Source of the DNA: Linanthus parryae
Lineage: Eukaryota; Streptophyta; Magnoliopsida; Ericales; Polemoniaceae
DNA: 64,000 nucleotides
NCBI GenBank assembly: GCA_023055425.1
Contig: JALGPY010000004.1
Span: 20,545,718-20,609,717, forward strand
Direction: 5' to 3'
Shown: piece after piece, positions 32,151-44,947 of the stretch
How the letters are laid out: each line of letters begins with the position of its first letter
Position numbering within the stretch: position 1 is the first letter of the stretch
Translations under genes and position numbers: made by a program
The notes under the pieces: model-generated
Seen by the model: the letters and a program-made list of their open reading frames with translations, nothing else
The model's database searches: none
What the model was told of the DNA's origin: nothing

Positions 32151-33830
32151 TCACGGTAGGCATGAGAATTTTTTCGTCCAACGCCTTTCAGTGGCCTTGT
32201 TCGCCTCAGCTCGCGCGTGGGTAGGATACGTAGGATCCTTAGTGGTTGTCCCACTGCGAGTAGTAATAGCCTTCAACTGCTCATGTGGAATAATTGTGTT
32301 AGAAGGAAGCATACCAGGTGGGAGTCTAATATTTTGATTGACAATCTGCCCAATCTGTGTCTCATGACTCTTCATTGTGGCTTCCATAGCGACAACTTTT
32401 CTCTCTATTCTATCTTGATTAGCCAGCAGTTTTATCAATAAGGCGTTTGTCTCTTGTTCTTCTGGTTGCTGAGCCTGTTGTTATGGAGCTTGTCTCTGCA
32501 TTTGGTATGGGACATTAGGCTTCTGGACGGATGCATATAATCCACTATTTGGATTGGCATAGTTGAAGTTGGAGTGATTGCGGTTATTGGGATGATATGT
32601 ATTAGGCCACTGCTGCTGTCTCATAAAATTCACATCCTCAACACTACCATCTTACCCCTGACTCTCATCTGCTAGTAACTTACCCATGGGTTTTACCTGT
32701 GATGGAGGTTGCATTCCGTTAAATGACGAGGTCATGGATTCAATCTTGTGCTCCATAGACTCAATTTTGTTGACCAAAGCTGCATCCCCAGGTCTCGAAT
32801 ACCTACGAGTCTCAGACCTTGTAGTCTCTCTCTTGGCTATGTTGTTCAGCAGATCCTGAGCTTGCTGTTACCTCCATCTGGCTTATCCAACTGTTCAACC
32901 GTCTCCTTGTCTAATGTATTGTAGAAATAATGGAGGAGCTTGTGCCATGGCTCCCCATGATTCGGGCATCTACGAAGAATTTGGCTGAACTTTCTCCATG
33001 TGTCTCCCAATGAGCTGTCCTCTTCCTGGGTGAACTTTTTAATCTCGGCCATTTTCTGAGCAACCTTGGACGGTGGAAAATACCTCCTCAGAAGTTCATG
33101 GAAGCAATATGCCCATGTCACAATACTCCCAGCTAGAAGCTCCATCAGCCATTGCTTGGCTTTTCCAGATAAAGAGAAAGGAAATAGTAATAGCTTAACT
33201 GTTTCATCTGGAACCCTCTGGTTGTGAAAAGTAGAAGTAATCCGCTCAAAAATAAGAAGATGGTGGTTTGGATCATCTCTTGGAGCTCCCGTGAATGAGC
33301 ACTCATCACGAACCATGTTGATCATGTGCTGGCGCAACTCAAAATGTTGGGCATTGATGTGTGGTCTAACAATAGTGGGTTGATAGCAGGATAGAGTAGT
33401 TCTGAAGTAATCCACCATAGGACGTTCTTCGTTCTCAACATTCTCTCCTCGGGCTGCTGGGTTCTGCCCATTATTTTTGTTGCCACCATTGTTACCACGC
33501 TCCTCCATTATTTTCCACAACTATCCCTTCACCAGGTGGTGGTGGATTTTGGGGATTCAAGCGAGCCATTCCAGCTTGCATCTCGACCATCTGAGCTCTT
33601 AGCTGCTTAGTCTCTCTTGTCCTATCTGCATCTTCCATAGCTGCAAGTCTAGCTGCCTCCGCATCTTGCATACCTTTGCGGATCCTCTCTAACTCAGCTC
33701 TAGTTTTCTCGTCCATTTGAACTGAGTTTGCTTTCCTTGAGTCTCTACGTACTGTGCGCAATAAGGATTCCGGGTCCTCAAGTACTGGGTACAAATTTCC
33801 GTCACGAGAACAGGTCATGCACCGTGACAA
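32151..33830 (-). pseudogene. gag: Gag of element B, broken
   Basis: N-terminal coiled coil (33492-33830), capsid-like domain (32846-33520, [36 protein letters not shown]) and a spacer before protease (32151-32438). It is colinear with element A gag; frames are broken near 33500, 32850 and 32450. Confidence 0.9.
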
Positions 33831-33935
33831 TCAACCTGAAATCACAAATAGCACAAAGAAAGCAGGTGAGTAACATATGTAAACAGAAAAATAAAATTCC
33901 CTAAGGCTAGGAATTATAACTAATTTAGCCAAAAA

Positions 33936-33953
33936 TCCCTGGCAACGGCGCCA
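33936..33953 (-). promoter_or_regulatory. Primer binding site for tRNA-Asp, element B
   Basis: TCCCTGGCAACGGCGCCA on the plus strand, one mismatch to the site in element A, six bases from the LTR at 33960. Confidence 0.92.
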
Positions 33954-33959
33954 AAAACT

Positions 33960-35457
33960 TGACACGCACCAACTGCAAGTGTACAGTTGTCGGTGCAGTA
34001 ATAAATCATAAATCGGGGATGTCAAACTCAAGAGACTTCGTTCTGACATAGTTATTAACTCTAAACCCTATGTGGGCATAGTGCGTTTGTTTGTGTTTGC
34101 TACGTATACGAAAATTAAAAGACAATGACAAGTTACCGTTTAGATGATGGCACAATTAACGAGAATAATTACAAAGATTACTAATATGGGATAAAATATC
34201 GGGAATTCACTCTACGTTCACTTGGGATGATATGAATTATGTTTTGATACATGAAACACCAACATGTCTTCTATTATTAATCAAGCACTACACAACTCAC
34301 CGAGTTACCAAACAAGTTTTCTATCTCTAAAAAAATCAATTTAAACCAAGTTACCAAGGCTAAACAAATTTTAAGCATGCATTACCCTCATTATTCTACT
34401 TTAAGATCCTAACCAACACTACCGAGTTACCAAGTAGTGATACAATTAGGTGAAAAGTTCAATTTACCGACTAAGAATCACGGATTTACCACGTGAATCC
34501 TAATTAAGATCAATCCTACGTTAGCTACTCGCAAGAAAGATAGAGTTTTAACATAAACTATTCATAATAATATAAGAACATGCTTAATTAAGTTCTAAAC
34601 GTGAATCACAATGTCAAAACATCAAGTTCATACCAAAACCCTAGCTACCAAACGAGAATCCCCATCAAAAAGGGTTTTAGTACGACTAAACATGATCAAA
34701 ATATCAAAGTTGATGATCATAAACCAAAATTAGCAAGAAGAAAGAGTTTTTGAAAGCAAACGAATCAATCCAATCGCTCCTCAAGCTCCAAAAGTGTCTC
34801 CTTGCTCCCAAACACGTCCCAAAACCTTGCTAACTATTGATAATCACGACCTAGTTAGAATAAATACGTTTCCACAATGATATTACGAAGTTTGGAAAAA
34901 TTGCATGAAAACCCCGCTCAAATCTACGCCTGTCAGCGAAGTCTTCGTGCGAACAACATCCTCTTCGTGAGAAAACTTTCTCTTCGTGCGAAGATGTCTT
35001 TGCGCGAAGATTGTAGAGTCTTAATGAGAGCTTTTTCCCAGATATATACTGCACTGTGTTCTGCAAAGACAAATTTTGCAAATTCAAAATTTGGCTAACT
35101 CCCAAGTCTTCGTGCGAAGACTTTGTCTTCGTGCGAAGACAACCTTCCTGCTGAAATTTTTTCAAAGTCTTTTGGCTCCGTCTTTGAGTTCTTCGTTTCC
35201 GAAGCTCGTTTCCTTCTCTCGTATGATCTCCAAGCCCTATTTCCCTGCGGATCACAACATGAAAATACAACCCGCGATCATATCACAATAAAAGCTCGAT
35301 TTTGCACGAAAAACACCAGGATTTAACAAGAATATCTCAAGAACTCATTTTCACAAATATTAGCACAATTCACTTGAAAAGGCGATAAATTCTCCATGTT
35401 GAGCACACAAAACGCAAAAAAGTAAGTGATAAAATAACTCCGAAAATGGAGTTATCA
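33960..35457 (-). repeat. 5' LTR of element B (1498 bp)
   Basis: Plus-strand start TGACACGCACC, end ATGGAGTTATCA. It is longer than the 3' LTR, partly because it carries more palindromes (starts 34941, 34961, 34980, 34996, 35018, 35106, 35125). Confidence 0.95.
34941..35140. repeat. Palindrome cluster in 5' LTR of element B
   Basis: Seven frames with spacing 20, 19, 16, 22, 88 and 19. GTCTTCGTGCGAAGAC is perfect-armed at 35106-35121 and 35125-35140; others are degenerate. The cluster lies about 320-520 bases from the U3 end of the LTR. Confidence 0.88.
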
Positions 35458-35462
35458 GTGGG
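35458..35462. other. Target site duplication of element B, right copy (GTGGG)
   Basis: Identical to 20154-20158. Confidence 0.93.
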
Positions 35463-35922
35463 ATATGAAATCCTCTGTATAAGGCTTGTATAATATTAGT
35501 TGTGCGCTAAATCATATTTGAATAACTGGTATAACTTTCTCTGTGATCTTTCATTGTGGGTCAGGCTATATGACATGTGCATTACAAGTCTAGGTTAAAC
35601 GACTTCAAAGCCGTATATAACTACTTTGTTATAAATCTTATTCTATTCGTTGTAATATGACGTCGTGATGTCACTACCTTCTATACTTGGCAGGTGAGTA
35701 CGCGCGAGACTGGGAGGTAGAGAATCACTTAGGGTTTGTCACATCAGAGTACCCAAAATTTATTAGTATGTTTTCTTTAAGTTTTGTTTTCTTTAACCTC
35801 TTCTTCTAACAGAACAGTTAGGATTACACTCCTTGCTGAGCATCTCCGTGCTCACCGGAGGACAACTCGAGAGAGTCTGGTTCCAAGTGTAGTTCTCCAA
35901 GACTCTAGGATGGGGTGTTACA
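35463..35922 (+). repeat. Right part of the chromovirus-like LTR split by element B
   Basis: Contains GGTGAGTACGCGCGAGACTG and ends GGGGTGTTACA. It is followed by a degenerate initiator-Met primer site (TTGTATTCAGAGCATTGG, about 35925-35942), so this is the 5' LTR of a plus-strand element. These features fit the Tekay/Del chromovirus type. Confidence 0.65.
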
Positions 35923-38100
35923 GATTGTATTCAGAGCATTGGTTCTGGAAAAGGACATAATTAGAAACTCGACTAATATATGGATGATGTTTTAACTTTT
36001 AAAACTAAATAGGAAACAAGACGGAAAATAGAATAAGATGGTTGGGGAGAGCACTGACGAGAGTGACATATGTGCATTTTTGGGCCAAATAGGCCTATGT
36101 AGTTGAAATCTTGGACTAAGATTCAGTTGGTTGCATTGCTTTTCATTTTAAGAAAGTGCATGATCCTGAGAAAGAATAATGGACGTGGAAGCAACACGTG
36201 GATGGTTTTGCAACCGGAATGATCCGCAAAACTGAAAAAGGGGTTAGTATGTACCCTTGATGGTATAAATCAATCTGGAATAGTACGATATAATTTGAGG
36301 ATATCCAATTTGTTAGCCAAAAAGTTGGCATGTGATTGAAAGAGATTCTACCAATATAGAACCTGAATTAATTCCCATAATTGGATAGGAATTGGAGTGG
36401 GTAAGTTCGAATGCAATATTATAGTTGGACATTCTTATCCAACATCCTAGGTCAGAGTACAGTACATATTTAGGGGACGAGTAAGTGATGGTTAGGAATC
36501 GTTAGTAGAGGAAATAGAGTTACATGTACAACTATACGACGTAGTAGTAGAATCTATTAAGATTAAGGGATGGGGATAAGAGTACCTTGAGATAATGAAT
36601 AAAATATGGAAAAATTTATGAGGTCATTAGGAAGTTGAGAATTTTCCTAGGTATGCTCTTGGGATAAGAGACACGAATAGGAAATGAATATGCCAAAAAA
36701 GGGGGTTTGTACTCCATGGTGTCAACAGTAAAAAGGAAGAGGGAATCGTCTAGAAATCGGTAATGATAGGCTGGATAGGTACTAGCAGAAAACTGTGAAG
36801 GAAAATATGGGGAGCAGATGACAAGGTTAAGTCCTAGGTGTGAGGGGCCAGACTATAATAGAATTTTTATTTATCGGATTATGGGAGAGAGCTAAAGGAT
36901 CAGTATAAAATGGATTGTACTCCGGTAAAGGAAATGAATGTATCATGGTAGAAGCGACAAGCGGAATGTATTGATTAACTTCTAAATGATATACAACAAG
37001 GGGTATCACAATATTTTGTCAAGAAGAGAGAGCTAGTGTATAGATTGGCTGAAGCCTCAGGTAAGAACACTTAGGAAGTACTTAAACAGGATTAGTGGCA
37101 CCGAGGAGTGCTATGAGAATTTATTGGGCGGATGTAAGGAGTACATACTTCAGGAATAAGAAATGAGGCCGGATGATCCGCGATCTTCAAGGATTAGAAC
37201 AGTAGTAAGAGAGGAAGAATGTTGATGGATCAGAAATTAGGGAAGTTGTATCGCAACATATTTACAGGTGGTGATACTCATGACACGAGAGTAATGAATA
37301 GTCACAATGATATTGGAAGAGTTTCGGGCTTGTATAAATGTGGGTTAAGGGAAGGCAAAGAGAGACATAAATAGTTGGAAGTTAAACATGGAAATACAGA
37401 GTTAGAGTAGAATGAACCAAGGTGGGATAACTCCAATAAGAGCAATAAGGATTGCTAGGGGTGGATTAAAGTTCCGGGAAGGCGTATGGAAAACATATGG
37501 ATTCAAACTGATCACATCCCAAAAGGATTGTTAAAAAGGGGATTTAAGAGGGACCCGTAACTGAGCAATACATTAGGATCAGGAGTGTCTAGGGTGTGAA
37601 AAATTATGAACTGGGGAGTGTAGTTAGCATGAGATGTTACCTTTGGAAACAAAAATATAGGAAGGTTGCGAAAGGTACTTATCAGCGGAAAATGAATACT
37701 AGAAGAAGCGGGAAAGAACAATTTGATTAGAGAATCAGGGAACGAAAAGGCTAGAAGATATTAGTAACATGTATGAGAAAGGTTTTAAGAAAGTTATGAG
37801 AGGTCATAATATGGTGAGATTTTGAACCAGTTATAAAGATGAGGGGAAGTGTGAGGCACATGAGTGCTAACTGAAAGCTTAAAGGTGGGTAACGAGATTT
37901 CATAAGGAGTGTATGCCTTGCCAAGCAGTAATGTGGTATGGTGTAAAGGAACAACGCTTATATGGGTGAATTTACGTATGGAATAAGTTTTTATTATAAA
38001 TAAAATGTCAGAAATGGGATCTCGTAGTATGGAATGGGAATGAGTATTGGACCAGTCTGGTTAATTGTGGTATCCTGAGGACAACTAATGAGTAGAGATC
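35923..38100 (+). pseudogene. Decayed interior of the chromovirus-like element
   Basis: No frame longer than about 70 codons on either strand and no alignable domain I can name. It is purine-rich and full of stops. It is assigned only by position after the LTR and degenerate primer site. Confidence 0.45.
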
Positions 38101-39757
38101 GGAAAATAGTGGAAGAGCTTCAAACTCTTGTTCGAGATCTCAATGATAGGCTACTATAGCAGTCACCTCATGGGTATCCACTGCCGCTTGGTCTAAGGCA
38201 GCAAGTGACGCAAGCACAAGAAGAACACCTACAAAGGCTAGTTAGCAATCGCCTATATTGGTACAACACATGGAACAAATTTTATTTGAAATCAAATGTT
38301 AATTTTTCAAGATGGTGCAACGCGGTTGTCAGTTTAGCGGAAAGCCGGTTGACAATGCTAACACTCACTTGGCAAGACTTTGAACATACTCCATGTGGAT
38401 GAGAACATAGTGAACCTAATGTTGTTTATGTTTTCACTTGCACGAAAAGATAGAGAATTATTTCTCTCTTTTCGGAGCCGTTATGTTACCACGTGGAAGT
38501 ATCATCTGCCATTCAAGATAGTTGAGCTTATGACTGAATATCAGCACTTTCAGCAGAATCATGAAGATAGTTTTGGAGAATCATGGGAGAATTTTAACCA
38601 CATATTGTGTAGAATTCCTAGTCAGGGGGAGCCACTTTTCAAGCTCCTAAATTACTTAAGCAGTTATTTAAATAGGACACTGTGAAAAAATTTGACCCTT
38701 TCTCCAATGAAATCTTTATGGGTTCAATCCAAACGTAGCCAAGACTATTCTTGATAATGTTGTTAGGAGGAAAACCACTCGATCTTCCATGTGAATCGAA
38801 ACCTAGAAGTGACTTAACACTGGTGAATCAGTTAAATCCGTTGAATTCTCATATTGCATCACTCACCATAGTGTTTCAAAAAATCAATATGAATCCTCTA
38901 GAACAAGTATAAACAATTTATTTATAATGGTTGGATAGTGAAATCAAGCACGCAGAGGTGGAAGGTGTGAGCTAGCAGCATCGATGGGGAAACGCTTACC
39001 AACAAAAAATAGACAACCACCAAACTTTAGTCAGAGCAATCAAATAACGGGGTATATGCACCTGGACAGTACCAAGCGTCGAGGGCACAAGGATAACAAA
39101 TTCACTAGCAAGTGAAAGCTCCAGAATTGTTGAGCCTATTGACAAGGATTAACATCAAGTTGGAAAAGATAGAGGGTGACATGGCATCACCGAAGCACCA
39201 GTCAGAACGCATGAAACTCATATTGGTCAGATTCGTATTCAAGCCAGTCAGAGTTCACCTCGTGCATTGCCAACCACCAGAGGTTTTCTAAATGAGAAAT
39301 TGAAGGCTATTGCTCTGCAACGTGGGACTGTTACACATGATCTATATTTTCATTCACATGACCGTGCCGAGAATACCAAAGGTATTAAGAAAGAGATCGT
39401 TAATGAGGAAGTTCCAAAGAAGGTGGTCGCCGGTCCACAATCAAAGGACCCGATACTTGATGATGCTACTAAAGTTAAGTCTTCTAAGATTATTGATGAA
39501 GCGATAATATGCACCATTTCCTTCACTAATAAGAGAGAGTGATGATCACCTTTATGGCAGATTTGTTGAAATTTTGAAGAAACTCTCCGTCTATATGCCA
39601 AAGTACAAGAAGTCTTTTAAATATGTGATATGGGGAAATAAAAGATAGATTATACTAGTACGGTTGCATTAATTGAAGTATGTAGTACAGTGATTCGAAG
39701 TGAAATGCCTAAAATGAGGGTTTAGGGAAGTGTGATTGTTTTTGGCCCTGATACCAC
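38100..39757 (+). pseudogene. gag: Athila-like gag relic
   Basis: Reads MTQAQEEHLQRLVSN-type N-part. A frame at 38380-38685 has the gag motif series NLMLFMFSLARK, TTWKYHLPFK, TEYQHFQQNHEDSFGESW and IPSQGEPLFKLLNYL. A later part at 39267-39542 (LNEKLKAIALQRGTVTHD) matches the spacer before protease. There are several frame breaks. It is cut on the right by the copia 2 LTR; no protease or RT follows. It could be the 5' piece of element C, but that link is unproven. Confidence 0.75.
39741..39757 (-). promoter_or_regulatory. Initiator-Met primer site abutting the copia 2 LTR
   Basis: The plus strand reads TTTGGCCCTGATACCAC. The minus strand gives TGGTATCAGGGCC directly after the LTR end, like the true site at 60412-60425. 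It lies on the side where no copia body remains. Confidence 0.6.
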
Positions 39758-41301
39758 TGTTGGGATTTGTAACGGATTATTCAGCGGAATTAAAAAACTA
39801 AAGATCCACACAAGACCCACCAAGGATCAGTGGAAGAGACATCATAACGATAGTGAAGGTTCTAGTAACAATTACCTTGTTTGTCTCATGTGATGACTTC
39901 AAACACAAAATATTATTTGCGTCTCTATACCTAGGCCACGCCTAGGATCAAGATCTAGATTCCTCCACGTCGTGTGCTAGCAACCGGTGGAAGAAGGAAG
40001 TAGAAGAATCACGCAGTGGAGACCAAAAGAGGGCCCGACCTCTTGTGGCCGACGGGGTAAGGGGTGGACGAGTCTAGGCTCGGCCTTGGCCTTGTCTTGC
40101 TTTCTCTCTCTCTCTCCTTACTTTTTATCTTCTAGTGTTATAACAATTATGACACATTTGGTGAGAAAAGCTAGGAGTGCTCATATATATAGTCCAACAA
40201 CTCCTTGTTAACTACATATTAGCCCCTCTCCTAATCATGTCCTTACATGGATTAGTTCTCTTTGAAAAATAGTCCTAATCATGTCTATACATGGATTTGT
40301 GCACCTTGCATATCCTAATCATTTTTATATATGGATTAGTCCACCTTGCAAATCCGAATCATGTCTATACATGGATTAGTCCACCTTGCAAATTAGTCCT
40401 ACTAAGTCTGCAAGTGGTTGCGTTTTGATCTTTCTATTTAATTAATCAAATTAATTCCAAAGTGTAGTTTAATCCTCATGGCGTGTGACCCCGTAGGTTT
40501 CTACTTAGTTGGTAGTAACGATTACTAACATGGAGCGGTGTCTAGCAACACATCCATGGCACCCAACTAAAAGAAATATTCATTACTTTGACAAATCTTA
40601 TGCAAGTATTGTCTCATCCCTTTGTCTCTATATCCGAATTGGACACGATACATAGAAGTCACACTCGTATATGCAATCCATAGTTTCGCGATCCTAGGAA
40701 TAGTCTTGTCCATGCAGATAACATCAATATCCCATATTTATTTATCTGAGTCTGGCCAGACATTCTATAAGAACCATCCCTCGAGTGGCCGTGGATATTT
40801 GGTCTTGTTATGTGGGAGGGAAAAATTCTATCTACATCACTACCATCTCTAAGCTTGCTCCCTGTTGTGTCCGAAACACGCCTTTATTACTACCCAGTTA
40901 CGGTATAGCGTTTGACGATTTCAAAACACAATATTCACCAACTAGAGGATCTAATGACTTCAATTCTAAGGATGACAATATTGTGGTCACTACGAGAAGC
41001 ACTTGTGACTTTACTTAACTTGTATGTAGCATTCTCGTTGCAGGTCAATCCACTATACCATTACTCCTAATGCATACCCATGTGTTGGATCGTGATATCT
41101 CCATATCAATCCAACCCCATACTAGTCTATAGTTGATTGTCCTGTTAATCAATATAATCGACTAGGGATGTTTAAGAATATAACATTTATATTTTAAGGA
41201 CTTCATTCATGTTAACATATATCCATATCGATAACATAATGAATGGTAAGTCCATACAAATGTCACAATAAATTGATTGCCTCTAGGGCACAATTCGAAC
41301 A
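39758..41301 (-). repeat. LTR of Angela-like copia 2 (1544 bp)
   Basis: Plus-strand start TGTTGGGATTTG, end CAATTCGAACA, then a polypurine tract GAAAGTGGGAGAC (minus strand) at 41302-41314. So it serves as the 3' LTR of the minus-strand body to its right. It is similar throughout to 53637-55037. Confidence 0.9.
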
Positions 41302-42835
41302 GTCTCCCACTTTCACTAGAGTCAATCTCCTGCATCATATGCCTATTGATCGCGCGGCCCTTCATGCTTACGTTGCACAAGGGGCATGGTAGGCGAGACA
41401 CCTTGCTGGTACTTTTCATATATTCACATCTCCTCTATCAACAATTTGATTGAGATTGAATATTCTGAGTTAGTGCATCCAATGCAGTAATATACTCAGT
41501 CCTCTGTGGTAGAATCGGCAAATGCATCTTGCATGGAATCCCTTCCAGCTCAAAGTTCCTCCCACTAAGGCAAAACACACAAAACTTGACCATAATCTGA
41601 AATTATCTTTATCATATTGGAAGTTCTCATCACTGTAACCCCTTACAGTAACCTCTTCCTATCTTCCATTTATCAAGAATTCATACTTTAGTTCTTCTCA
41701 AGTACTTGAGGATATTCTTGACAATTATCAAGTGACTCTCACCCAGATATGACTGGTATCTCCATGTCATGCTCATATGACATGTCTGGCATAGTACATA
41801 TCGTGGCGTATCTCATGAATCTCATTCATACTGTTCTTTCTCAATATAATTGGAAAGACAATTAGTCACTAATTCCATGTGACATGGGCAAGAATCCATA
41901 TTATTGCATGTTGGACCATTTCAAAACCTTGTCAATATATATGTACCATGACTCAAGCTGAACAACTATCTTGATCTATATTCATAGGTCTTTATAGGTT
42001 TTTTCGCCTAAGTCTATTATTGAAAATCAATTCTCTAGCCAATCTTTAACAGATTGCAGAGTAGAGACATTATTCCCAATGATTAGTATGTCTCCACATA
42101 CAAGACCAGAAATATAAATGTGCTCCCACTAACCCTCTTGTAAACACACGTTTCATCTTCTTTCTTGATGAAATCAAATTGACTTCATCAATAATCGAAG
42201 ATTCCAACTCCAAGAAGCTTGACTCAATCTGCAGACAGATTGCTGCAAGTAAGATGCGAATGGATTTAAGCATCACAATTAGGGAAAATATTTCGTCATA
42301 GTCTATACTATGAACTCACAGGAAACTTTTCCCACCGATTGTCCCCTAAAATTAATCTCATTACCATCCACGTTGGTTTCCTCATAACCCACTTTCACCC
42401 TACGGGTCCTACCCTTTCAGGTGGTTCAACCAAAGTCCATACTTTGTTGGTATACATGGATTCCATTTTTTATCTCATGGCTCCAAGCCACTTGTGGCCA
42501 TCTCATAGGTTATAGGCTACTCTCCATGAGCAATACATCAATGGGCTATGAGAAATCCATATTTCTCTAGCCCCTTGACACATTTAACCTACGAGGTTCT
42601 TGTGTTACCTGAGTAGGTTGTTCCACAACATCTTGTAATCCTGCTCATGTTCCATCAAAACGATCAATGTTCTATTGTGGTTCTTGAACTCCTTGAAGTT
42701 CTACTGTCCTCCCACTGTTTCCTTTAGAGACAATCCTATCTAAAAAAAACAGCGGTTCGAGGAACAAACAATTTGTTCTCGATTGGATTGTAGAGATAAT
42801 ATTCTTTGTTTCCTAACAATATTCCACATAGTACT
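41302..42835 (-). pseudogene. pol: 3' half of copia 2 pol (RNase H and RT), heavily decayed
   Basis: Colinear at the nucleotide level with copia 3 (55038-56960). The RNase H region lies at about 41460-41620 and the RT active-site region at about 42050-42110 (copia 3 YVDDILLIGND equivalent). A segment at about 42415-42480 matches VWTLVEPP of copia 3. No frame longer than about 70 codons survives. The 5' half is missing, broken at about 42835 by LTR fragments of another element. Confidence 0.85.
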
Positions 42836-43522
42836 TATTACAATTCCAATATGTGTGCCTCAAACCCGGGCATAAAACAAACTAAATATAATGAAACTAA
42901 ACGGTGTTCAATTATTAAAGTGAAACTACTAAACGTCTGAGTGATGATCCGCGTCCCCGCTAAGCTATGCTCCCATCATCAAGACCTGTGGTGCAGAAAA
43001 CAAAAAGAGAACACCACAGTTCGAAAATCAGCAATAAATACTGGCAAGCAAACACCCAAGCATGTAAAATGATGATAAGCAATTTATAAAATAGTAACCA
43101 ACTTGTCACGTAGTAATTTATCTTAAACACAGCAGAAATAAAGTTTGACACTTGTACGAGAACGTGAGAGTCGTTTAGTAGTTTCACTTTAATAAGTTTG
43201 ACACTTCTAAGCGGAACTTGTCTCCTTTTGTTTTCTGCACCACAGGTCTAGATGATGGGAGCATAGCTTAGCGGGGACGCGAATCATCACTTAGCCGTTT
43301 AGTAGTTTCACTTTAATAATTAAACCCCATTTATGCTCATTAGGTTTTAGTTTGCTTTATGTCCGGGTTTGAGGCACAAAGATTCAAATTGTAATAAGTA
43401 TTGCTTTAAGACTTAATGGATATTTTGCTCGGGATCCACTGTTTAAATGTCCTTGTATCCGGGTTTCATCTCGGGTACCGGGTGACACCCCCGAGCTTCT
43501 GACTTGGTTTTGGGGGTGTTAC
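42836..43522. repeat. Inverted pair of LTR fragments (foldback)
   Basis: Left arm about 42836-43013 and right arm about 43226-43410 are reverse complements at high similarity over about 180 bases, with a spacer of about 210 bases. Both match the LTR at 45718 onward. The right copy ends GGTTTTGGGGGTGTTACA at 43522. Confidence 0.88.
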
Positions 43523-44718
43523 ACATACAAAATTTTCTTGAATGGTATTCGCTTAACTACTTTGTACCTAAGATTACCTTTGTCCCTCCTTCGTCGGGTT
43601 AGACTAGGGTAGTAACCTTAACCTTCTTTGTGCAAAAACTCTTTCTAGTGTTGTATAGGTGTTGTCTATTGTCCTATACTATATAACCTATTGTATCATT
43701 TCTTACTATATCATACAGTACTAGAAAACCAAAAAATACATGACATATAATGCGCACATAAGCATGTATATAACACATTGGCCATCAAACAATCATTGAC
43801 ACATGTATTTGCACGTAAGCTGGACACATCTTATTTTTCACCCTTCTTTGAAAAAGTGATCAATCGGGCAAGAAAAAATTATGAATTTTGGTGTGTGACA
43901 TCTTCTCTGAGTGTACTTTCATAATCAAGAAGAATCCACTCAAAATAAATTGTAGAATTCAATTTATACTGAAAATAACACAGCTGCTGTCACATACCAC
44001 CAGAACAGAAACTTCGAATTTGCAAGGTCTTAAACAAGCTTTAAATTCCTCAAAATTGGATAAGCTATGACACAAATATATCCCTATTTGTCTAATAATC
44101 ATCATTAAAATTTGAGACTCATCCAAAATCTGTAAGATAGGTTATATTCAAGAATACTACAACTGGTCACTTTGAAATTATGCTACTATACAATGAATTT
44201 TGGAAATTTGTATATAAGTCTCAACAGCTCATTTGGGGCTGCAATATTTATGCCAGATACCTGAATACATCTACTACCTGGAAAAAATTCAGGGAAAAAT
44301 AACTCTAAATTTAAGCGTGTCTGCTACATCAAATACCAATTGCTGCACAGATTCAAGCACCACCAAAATCAATATTCCCGCGTTCTAACTTCATGAACAC
44401 TTTCTTTGCACGAATCAACAATAACGAAACACAATACAACCTTAAATTCGAATAATACTCCAACGCAATAAAATAAAAAGTCATTAAATTCCAAAACAGA
44501 TCCTCAATATATGAGTTTTGTTCTCTTTCATGGAAGCAAAATTATCCTACGTAAATTACCAATAAATCATCTCTAACCCAAAAGCGGCTATGCAAAATCA
44601 TTCTAAGAAACCTTAAACATTGTTTGGCCTCATGGCCTTATTCAAAACCAAAACTTTGGAATGAATCAAAAGTCTAAGAAATGAAAGGATCCTAACACGC
44701 GTAGTCTTCGTTGTCATC

Positions 44719-44919
44719 CTAACTTGTCTCCGTCCGCATGTCTTCACTAGGGTCTTCGTCGACCTCATCATCTTCACTAGGGTCTTCCTCGATCTCATCA
44801 TCTTCATTAGAGTATTTCTCAACCTCATCGACTTCCCTAGGTTCTTCCTCGATCACCACATAAACTTTCCATTCACCATGAAGATTGATTAGCAATTTGC
44901 ACATAAAATTGGCATCCAC
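44719..44919 (-). CDS. Short acidic repeat ORF (66 residues)
   Basis: MDANFMCKLLINLHGEWKVY then repeated Glu/Asp-rich units (EDDEIEEDPSEDDEVDED). Unrecognised. It lies downstream of the MARTK ORF on the same strand, with a gap of 28 bases, and may be one broken reading. Low-complexity; it could be chance. Confidence 0.25.
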   Translation of the reverse strand: MDANFMCKLLINLHGEWKVYVVIEEEPREVDEVEKYSNEDDEIEEDPSEDDEVDEDPSEDMRTETS

Positions 44920-44947
44920 CTTCCATTTACCATGGTAGAAATGGTCC

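Larger units (their letters stand above)
20159..35457 (-). mobile_element. Element B: complete Athila-like retrotransposon with both LTRs (15.3 kb)
   Basis: LTRs at 20159-21598 and 33960-35457 in the same orientation, tRNA-Asp primer site, decayed gag-pol, extra ORF, polypurine tract, and flanking GTGGG at 20154-20158 and 35458-35462. The LTRs differ at very roughly one base in ten over the first few hundred bases by eye, so the insertion is old. A solo copia LTR lies inside. Confidence 0.96.
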
